Assembly (NCBI GenBank): GCA_001557505.1
Contig: LSAX01000001.1
Coordinates: forward strand, 2,046,001 to 2,110,000
Source: Reticulascus tulasneorum
Taxonomy: Eukaryota > Ascomycota > Sordariomycetes > Glomerellales > Reticulascaceae
Direction of reading: 5' to 3'
Length of the DNA: 64,000 nucleotides
Position numbers and translations under genes: made by a program. The notes below the pieces were generated by a model, which worked only from the letters and a program-made list of their open reading frames with translations, ran no database searches and was not told the origin of the DNA. Shown piece after piece: positions 57,241 to 64,000 of the stretch; the stretch's first letter is position 1; each line of letters starts with the position of its first letter.

Positions 57241-59055
57241 CTAGTACATCCCGAACTGCCTCAGCCGCCTGAATCCAGGAAGGTGCTCCCATTTCTTATC
57301 CAACGGAGAGCCACAGCCCAAGTCGAACCACATATCTGGGTGATAGTTGTCGATCGAATCGAGAGCGTAAGCGACAGTACTGCCATAGAGATCGCAGCGG
57401 GGTGCCCCAAGACCTTCCTCAGGGTAAAAACGATACGATTTGCAGCCATCCGTAGCTGCCATTACGCTCTATTTCATGCATTAGTGCTCGTGAACGTCCG
57501 GCAAAAAGAAGAAGAAGGGCGGGGGTTTGGGGGTTGAGTTGGCACTTACTGCGCAAAATTGATAGCACCCCTCCACTGTCACCGGAATGCCGGGGGAGTT
57601 TTCCACGAACTCGGCCAGGAAGTAATTTCCAACTGGAAGGCCGTGGACGCCGCAGTGCGAGTTTACCGGTCTTGGCCGGCCACTCGGCGCATTGTTTTGG
57701 CAGACCGTCTTCGTCGGTTGTGTCGTCGAAGTGGGCATGGAGGTCAATGGCGCTGTTATGATGGGGACCATTGAAGTATCGATGACGCATTTCTCAGTAG
57801 AAACGGTCGTTGTTCGCATGGATGAGATTGTCGACTTAGACGAGTATGTGGCTGTGGACTCAGTGTAGAATGGAGTTACGGTGAACGTTCTACTTGCTCG
57901 GGACGTGGGCTTGTCATTATTCCGTGAACTTGTCGGGCTAGATGTGATGGTAGCGAAAGACGATGTATGAACAAAGCGAGTATATGGAATTGATACCCTG
58001 TCGTTGGAAGTCCTAGTTTCCGTGGGGTCGGTAGGAGAGGTCTGGGTCATGGTTGCCGTGGCCGTACTAGACTTGTCACCACGGGAGGTCTCTGTCGAAG
58101 CATGTGATGAGTAATTTGTTGATGTTGCCGAGCTTGAAAGCATCGTGGTGCTTGAGCTATCATTGTCCTCACATGGCTCAGCCCCTCCAGGCACGCTGCT
58201 TGTGCTGGAGGTAGAACGGGTAGACAACGCAGTGCTTGTCACCTTGTCATATGATTCACTCGGTTTTGGGATCGTCGTTCGAGTGTGTGAAGTGTGTTCG
58301 TTTGGGGTCACAGTAGCAAACTTCGTATGGGGGGCCACGAAATCCGGCGTTGTGGTAATAGTCTCACTCAAAGTGGCACTCGATGTCGTTGACGAGATGT
58401 TTGAGTAGTTGTATGTTGTACTCATCGCATCGTCCGGGCATGGCGAGTCTTTCGCAGTAGGAGATGTTGAAGGGCTCCACGATGGCTCCGACCACACGTA
58501 AGATGACGAGAAACCGGTTGTCATAACACTTGAAGTGGTGGAACCATTCCAACTATGTGGTCTACTTGTGGTGTCATCGGGACATGGGTCAGAGAACATC
58601 GTGGAAACATGATTTTCCGAGGCGGTAGCCGTCACATAAACAGTGATGTCCACGGTCGTTGTTGAGGTCATGACAATCATGGGACAATCCGAGTTGGTCA
58701 ACGCCGAGGGAAGCGTAGAATATGGAAGGTGCCAAGTTCCGCTGGGTGTTCCAACTGTGCTTTGTGATGTCGAAGAGTTTGTGCCATTGCGTGTGAAGTC
58801 TATTGAATGACCATAGAGGTGACGAGGCCGGCCCGGTCCTGCCATTTTATTCTTGTTCCTGGTCGGAGATGAGAGACCCTTTCCGGGACTATGAGACTTT
58901 CCGTGGCGTAAGGCAACCTGCTTATCTGTTAACTCGACTTGAAGAAACTTCCCGCACATGAGCAACTTTACCTCTTCCTTACGGAGTCTTGGTGCCCCCA
59001 TCGCAGGGGTGGACAGCAATGCCAAAGCACCGAGAAGTAACGTCAACTCCATCAT
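57241..59055 (-). CDS. Secreted Ser/Thr-rich protein with PAN/apple-like C-terminus
   Basis: Predicted 577-aa secreted protein in two exons, 59055-57550 and 57468-57241, across an 81-nt intron with phase 0. A clear signal peptide, MMELTLLLGALALLSTPAMG, precedes a basic segment. A long Ser/Thr-rich, probably O-glycosylated stalk (about residues 85-440) follows, with a degenerate repeat carrying PCPDDTTS, PCPDDAMS and PCEDNDSS. The C-terminal 120 residues hold eight or so cysteines in an ordered module: CGVHGLPVGNYFLAEF, EGCYQFCASV, GCKSYRFYPEEG, RCDLYGSTVAYALDS and FDLGCGSP. This resembles the PAN/apple-like modules of fungal surface proteins, which may bind protein or sugar. No GPI-type tail is seen. 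The ligand is unknown. Without the splice the frame would run into a Phe/Pro low-complexity read-through. Confidence 0.88.
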
Positions 59056-59810
59056 GAAGAGATGAATCCAAATAAAGGAGTATAGACGTCAGTTGTACGA
59101 GAGGACTGTGAAGACTGTGTAAATGGACTGTGCCGCTTGATGTGATTTCCTCCGTCTTCTTCAACCGGGCGGATCATGGCGTCGCCTTTATACATGCTGG
59201 CTGGCCACAGGTAGGGATACATCTTGAAGTCAAGGCCACAAAGCTCCTAGAGGGATTAGTGAAGGGGGGAACTCGAGGAATAGAGGAGGGAATATGGGAT
59301 TTACAAAGGGTGACAAGGGGGCGGAGATTGGCGGGTTAGCAGAATGGCTAAGACACACTATACGCGGGAAAGGCAAGACATCGACACGAGGGGATCAAGG
59401 ACGTTGCAAAAAGGCCCCAGAGACATGTGAAATGCAATAGTGTTTGGTTTATTGCCGCTCCGCCAGCTACGAGGCCGCCGCACCGCGACAGGGAGCCTCG
59501 AACGGAATATCGTATTTGCAGAACAGCAGTACCCAAGTATGGCCAATTTCCCGATGCCTGATAGATGAAAGAGAATAGTAATATGCAGAAGAGGGTATCC
59601 GAACAGGTCACTGAACGCCGTTATGCCCCTAGTAACCCATGATGCCCATTGCAACTAACAAGAAGTCACCACCGTCGGTGCATCGATTGCTGTTATGCTA
59701 TAATAATAATAAAAAAGACCACAACCCACAGTATTGAGGCAACAGTCCGCTGGCCATATCTGCGGTATTTCCATGGTGTAATTCAGCTGGATGACCAGTC
59801 TTAACGCCAA
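59056..59810. other. Intergenic between two minus-strand genes
   Basis: About 755 bases, with only chance open frames. It presumably holds the promoter of the secreted protein and the 3' UTR of the next gene. Confidence 0.55.
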
Positions 59811-60797
59811 TCAATCTTCCCATATGGTTTCCAAATCAAGATCACCGCGCCTCTCGGCGCCGCAGACGCTCCACCGCTTTCTTTTGTCCCTCGACCCAAA
59901 TCCTAGCGTCCTACCACGAGTTGGGACATCGAGGTTGCTTCTCCCTTTGCTTTCAACAGAGTCGCCACCTTCGGCTGCATCAGCGGCCGCTTTTAATTGT
60001 GCAATTCTTTCGGCCTCCATGGCTGCCTCCTCCGCGTCGGGTGAGTCTGGGATGGTTTCCAGACTGCTAATACTGGGGCTTCTTGATCTCGCGGAGGTGG
60101 GGGTCGAGGGCACCGAGGACGACGGGAAAGAGATTGCAGCGCCATAGCTGTGGGAGAAGGCATCGTAGCTTCTGTACGAAGGTGACGAAGCTGCAGATGA
60201 CGGTGTAGATGGTGGCATGGGAAGCGAGCCTGTGCTAGAATTGTTCACGTGCCGCAGAGGGGAGGATGGACGTCGATGCCTAGCAACCGCGGCGTTGCTT
60301 GCCGCTACACCCAGATTGGGCGAGCTATTCCTCTCCGTGATCCTACGTTCTGGTTCGAGAACAGACGTCCGGACGGGAGACGTAGGGAACGCCTCGTCTG
60401 CCGGTTTTCGAGGCACTCGCACGCGGTTCGGGGATCCAGAAGGGCTGGCAGGTCGGTTCTGGGGCGAGTATAATATGTGCCCGGCGCCGTTGACGCCAGG
60501 CATTGACTGGGTGCGAGACATCGGAGGAGCCAGGCCAGCGGCTGATCTCGACCTTGTGTGAGAGCCTGAGAGTGGTGAGGCGGTACGCGGCCGATAGGCC
60601 AAAGATGAGGAGGGAAGCCAGGAAGGAGAGCTCGGGGATGAGGGACTGGGATCTGTCGAGCGTCGCAAGGTAGGTGGTTTCTTTGCGGGATCCGAATCGA
60701 CAGATGAGTGCAGGCTGGTGGTATTCTGAAGTCGTAGTGACAGAAGAGGGGAGGACCGAAACTCCTCCATCCTCTCGGTTTCGGGAACAGGTTCCAT
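59811..60797 (-). CDS. Basic proline/serine-rich fungal protein, function unknown
   Basis: Predicted 328-aa, intronless protein starting MEPVPETERMEEFRSSP at 60797. The open frame extends 126 codons further upstream, but that part looks like unconserved leader. Most of the protein is disordered, with many SP and SPS motifs that could be proline-directed phosphorylation sites. Two parts look conserved: a charged helix with AEEAAMEAERIAQLKAAADA and the C-terminal RDKRKRWSVCGAERRGDLDL followed by ETIWED. I know similar C-termini from uncharacterised fungal proteins only. There is no signal peptide or known domain. Function not assigned. Confidence 0.75.
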   Translation of the reverse strand: MEPVPETERMEEFRSSPLLSLRLQNTTSLHSSVDSDPAKKPPTLRRSTDPSPSSPSSPSWLPSSSLAYRPRTASPLSGSHTRSRSAAGLAPPMSRTQSMPGVNGAGHILYSPQNRPASPSGSPNRVRVPRKPADEAFPTSPVRTSVLEPERRITERNSSPNLGVAASNAAVARHRRPSSPLRHVNNSSTGSLPMPPSTPSSAASSPSYRSYDAFSHSYGAAISFPSSSVPSTPTSARSRSPSISSLETIPDSPDAEEAAMEAERIAQLKAAADAAEGGDSVESKGRSNLDVPTRGRTLGFGSRDKRKRWSVCGAERRGDLDLETIWED

Positions 60798-62662
60798 GAT
60801 GATTCGTCGGGGAGCCCGATTTGTCAGGTTGTAGAGAGCGACATGAAGTGGCACCCAATGAAGAGGGGGTGGCTGCAGGAGACGAGGCTTCGGGGTAGAG
60901 CAAGCTGAAAGCTGGAGAGTAGGGCGGCGGATAGAGAGGCGGGCTTTAAGGGAGAAGCTGTGCGATGCCACAAGGAGAAGAGGAAAATGAAGATGGGTCG
61001 GGAGGGTTGGAAATGAGACCACAGGATAGGGGCCAGGCGTCGGCGAAGGGGCGTAGTGTTGAGTCCAAGTGTTGTGTGTTGTGCTCCGACGAAGGACTGG
61101 AATGGGCCGCAGCTGGTTGAAGGGGAAAGCGGCAAAATACAGGAGGCGGCGGTATGAGCCCCCGGTGCGAGTCACATTCCGTAACCCAGATTGCTAATAA
61201 GGTGAGCTGAGTTGATGGCGGCAAAGGCGAGGGGAAGACGACCCTTTCCTTGGGTCGGTAATAGGAAACCTTGAAACCGTCGAGTTAGGGAGAGAAGAGC
61301 GAGGTGTTCGTTAACGGAGATGGAAGTGGAGATTGAGATTAACGGGATTCAGGGCAATATTAGCCCGGGAGTACCTTTTTCCCGGATGAGTGCCCTCCTA
61401 CCTTAGCTCATAGATGTCTAAATACTGGACCGAGTCCTGCGCACCTGAGATGTGAGCAGTGACTGACTCCCTGCTATTTAAGAATGTACATGAGTTGGCA
61501 ACGTTAACTAAATTGCTGTTACTAGAGGGTTTCATTCAGTACGTGCATCGGGGGTGACACTTGGGAGCGGTCGTTACTCTCTCGTCTTTACATTTGGCTC
61601 AGCACATGCGGTCCGCCAGTGTCATGCAACTTATTTCCTCTGCTTCTGCTCCGTCTTTCTCAGACTCGTGCAGCGTCGCGGAAGGAAGGAGAAATTGGAC
61701 GGCCCAAGGGCATAACGGAAACATCCCAGGGGCTAATATTCAACAGCTGCATGGAGAATGCGGAGTCAATCGTGAGAACATGGGGAGGGGGGGGTATGTG
61801 GCGGGCTTATGGAAATGGGCTAGCCTATATCGTCGATTTCATCGCTCGGTAAGGCACGCACAGGGGTAGTGTAGCTCTAGACTTACCTACCTTAGGTGGG
61901 GCTGGGCCTGTTCTCCAGGACGCGATTAATAAGGTAATTAATCCGTACCTCGCCTGCAAACTGCCTACCATAAGCTATTCTGTGCACGCATACGACTAGC
62001 TACCTTGGCTTACTTTACCTACTCCTACCTTACTGAAGGCTGGGTCCCCATCAATCCTGATTGAGCTGTCATGATTACCAGCATGACAATCCGTACTGCC
62101 TACCTGGTCTACCGAAACCCTGCCAGACAAAGACATTTCAAACATCTAGTGTTAGGTAGATCCCAGTGGTACCTTGGCCCGCCTTGACTACCCCTTTGGG
62201 AGAGAGAGTCTTGGTTTGCCTTATGATCGAGTTGGCCGACAGTTCAAATTCCCGCGACACGAAACCGACCAAGCCTGCCACCCATATTAACATGATAACA
62301 TATGGTAGCGGCCTTGTTCATCATAATAGCAGGCTGTGTTTCTCGGCGTACGCGTATTTAGGTAACGCCACCGGGTTATGAGTTAGTTGTCAAGCTGAAT
62401 ATGGGTCCAAAGGGTCGATGTTACTTCTCGCTCAATTCCTAGATTCACTGCTCTCTTTGCGCGCGAAGCTTGCTACATGCCAGGGCGATATTGTCCGCAC
62501 TCAAGGCAATGTCTCGCAAGCGTCAGCTCTATACAGCGATATTCCACAACAAGGTTATTTGGTAATGCTGTCGATGGGCCGTGGAAAAAGAAGGAAACAA
62601 TTCTACCATTGTTCTTGTCGTCCCGCCAGTACTCGCTGGATCAGCACGAATTCCAAAACTAC
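60798..62662. other. 1.9-kb intergenic region
   Basis: No supportable gene. The first 500 bases are the leader and promoter of the preceding minus-strand gene. A TACCTA/TACCTTAGGT-rich patch occupies about 61880-62040. Short frames at 61561-61869 and 62418-62776 show no family features. Confidence 0.55.
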
Positions 62663-62962
62663 CTAGTACAGCCTCCCCTTCCGTGGCGTGGTATAAGCTT
62701 GCAAGTCCTCTACTCGTCTGTCAATATTGTTTCTGAGGTTCACCATGGCACTTTTTGTCTTTGCCTTGGCCAATGAAATCTTTTGGCACTTCAGACACTC
62801 GCCTCCGACCTTAATCCTGTGAAGACCATGCGCTGTTCTATACACGCAGGACCGACCGTCATTGCATTCCAGGAAGTCTTTTTGTATGGTGCATAGTCCG
62901 AGTTTCTTGTCGAGAAACGTGGAGTGCTTGCAGCCGAAGATGATTTCCTTGTAGTAGCACAT
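62663..62962 (-). CDS. Small Cys-rich protein, unknown function
   Basis: A 99-codon frame starting MCYYKEIIFGCKHSTF and running to GRLY. Cysteines are spaced as in small fungal proteins that begin MCxY and hold a zinc-knuckle-like array: C2, C11, C24, C33, C39, C56 and C59, the last pair in GGECLKCQK. The C-terminal 40 residues are basic. There is no signal peptide. The start context and cysteine pattern favour a real gene, but there is no splice or family proof. Confidence 0.5.
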   Translation of the reverse strand: MCYYKEIIFGCKHSTFLDKKLGLCTIQKDFLECNDGRSCVYRTAHGLHRIKVGGECLKCQKISLAKAKTKSAMVNLRNNIDRRVEDLQAYTTPRKGRLY

Positions 62963-63402
62963 CTCTGCCCTAAAAATGTATTGGTTGATCTGGCACGCGA
63001 GAACGGCTTCTAACTAGTAGCTTTAGGATCAAGTGAAGAAAAGGGACTGGATGCTGGTGGTCTCCAGTGCTACATGGCCTGCAATCGGTTGTCTATATAG
63101 TCGACCAATCTGCCTGGCTTTCCTGCGACACAAAGCTCTAGCAGTGGCAATTTTGATATGTTCGTTCTTTGTTGCTTGGTTCTGATCGTTGCACGATGTT
63201 CTGCCGGGAACCATCAGGCAATGCCCTGCACAATGAGCTTGTTGACGATACTAGTCATCCCCGAACAAAGGCCAGAAAGCTGTGAGCTGCGCCTCCTCTA
63301 CTGCCTGCTTTCCCACGCGGATCCAAAGTCTATTGGCAGTCCAGACAAATCAACAAGTGGCTAGGACGGACTGAAAGTCGAGAGTCTTGGTGTAGCGAGC
63401 AG
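62963..63402. other. Intergenic
   Basis: About 440 bases between two minus-strand genes; nothing recognised. Confidence 0.5.
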
Positions 63403-64000
63403 CTAGTTCTCCAGGATACGAGCTTCTAGAACTTCAACGAAGTCCTTTGCCCACGTGAGTCGATGGGAGTTCTCTCCCTCCTTGACGTGGGGCACTTCAT
63501 ACCCTATTCTCGATAAAGTCCCGAGCAAGGTGGAACCTGGGTTCGACGACATGATGATGCCACGAGCCGCAGTCAAACATTCGATATCCGAGTTTGAATC
63601 TCCAAAATAGACCAAGGAACGCGGACTGAGTCCATTCTGCTGGATAAACTCCTGCAGCGCATTGGCCTTATCCGCACAAGTTGCCAGGAGAGTGTCTTTC
63701 GTTCCTGGACCAAGGGTATCTGGTCCAAGAATAGATCCGTTAGGTTGAATTTCATTTGAAATGACGCGTATGGAATGACCGGATAGAACGCCTTTGATAA
63801 AGGAACTTGACCAGTTGACAGAGAGAACAGAGACCGGCCATTGTTTTCGAATCGCAAGTCTCATAATTTCGTCGAACCCGTCTCGAATTTGAACCTCTCC
63901 TGAATTTACTGCAGCTTTCCCAGCAGCGTAGAGGTCCTGTTCATTGATGCGAGCGAACAGTTCTGATTGCTCAACCCGTTGCACGGACCTCATCTCGACC
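63403..64000 (-). CDS. HAD-superfamily hydrolase, C-terminal part (5' partial)
   Basis: C-terminal 199 residues of a haloacid-dehalogenase-type hydrolase; the frame continues out of the window at its upstream end, so the N-terminal DxD nucleophile motif is not visible. What is seen: a cap-like helical part, REAL-like GKAAVNSGEVQIRDGFDEI, then PVSVLSVNWSSSFIKGVL with the motif II Ser, and SLVYFGDSNSDIECLTAA, the motif IV GDSxxD that binds Mg2+. The end reads AKDFVEVLEARILEN. It resembles fungal phosphoserine-phosphatase-like small-molecule phosphatases. The substrate cannot be judged from this part. An ATG at 63993 is probably internal, since homologues have sequence before this point. Confidence 0.85.
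   Translation of the reverse strand, partial: VEMRSVQRVEQSELFARINEQDLYAAGKAAVNSGEVQIRDGFDEIMRLAIRKQWPVSVLSVNWSSSFIKGVLSGHSIRVISNEIQPNGSILGPDTLGPGTKDTLLATCADKANALQEFIQQNGLSPRSLVYFGDSNSDIECLTAARGIIMSSNPGSTLLGTLSRIGYEVPHVKEGENSHRLTWAKDFVEVLEARILEN

Noticed and set aside
57469..57549. Phe/Pro-rich C-terminus of the PAN-like protein
   Set aside because: It is read-through of an 81-nt intron; splicing restores a further 76 codons with conserved cysteines.
60798..61175. A 126-codon N-terminal extension of the basic Pro-rich protein
   Set aside because: The extension looks like translated leader; the conserved-looking part begins at MEPVPETER.

Overview
The window is nuclear DNA from a filamentous ascomycete (Pezizomycotina, probably Sordariomycetes). 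The evidence is the gene density (about one gene per 2.5-3 kb), short introns of 48-132 nt with GT..AG borders and branch sites such as GCTAAC or CTGAC, and the gene families present. Nearly all genes are single-copy housekeeping genes on both strands with no operon logic. I see no transposon, virus, CRISPR array, tRNA, rRNA or secondary-metabolite cluster. Exon structures were joined by hand from splice signals, reading-frame phase and family similarity. Each multi-exon model reported with exact borders is phase-consistent from start to stop.

Layout, left to right: the end of APS kinase (MET14, +); V-ATPase subunit C (VMA5, -); an AT-hook nuclear protein (+); an F-box protein (-); a 4.4-kb gene-free interval; a conserved unknown protein (+); ESCRT-I subunit VPS37 (-); nucleoporin NUP84/Nup107 (-); the small mitochondrial twin-CX9C protein CMC4 with a 13-nt microexon (-); SUMO (+); a three-LIM paxillin-like protein (-); the mitochondrial fission dynamin DNM1 (+); a very large F-box and zinc-finger-like protein (-); an SR-rich PWI-domain splicing factor (-); the proteasome assembly chaperone NAS2/PSMD9 (+); Ran GTPase (+); a secreted S10 serine carboxypeptidase with 11 exons (+); a homeobox factor (+); NAD kinase (-); a 4-kb gene-poor interval; exosome subunit RRP46 (-); PP2A activator PTPA/RRD1 (+); a secreted Ser/Thr-rich protein with a PAN/apple-like C-terminus (-); a basic proline-rich protein (-); a small Cys-rich protein (-); and the end of a HAD-family phosphatase (-).

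The genes do not form a pathway. The most useful results are gene models that are easy to miss: CMC4, RRP46 and the carboxypeptidase are each split over several frames. The intergenic DNA carries a recurrent family of TACCTA/TAGGTA/GGTACC palindromic patches, a 25-C homopolymer just upstream of SUMO, a long purine tract upstream of NAD kinase, and two groups of RFX-type half-sites. I found no convincing new defence, mobile or biosynthetic system.
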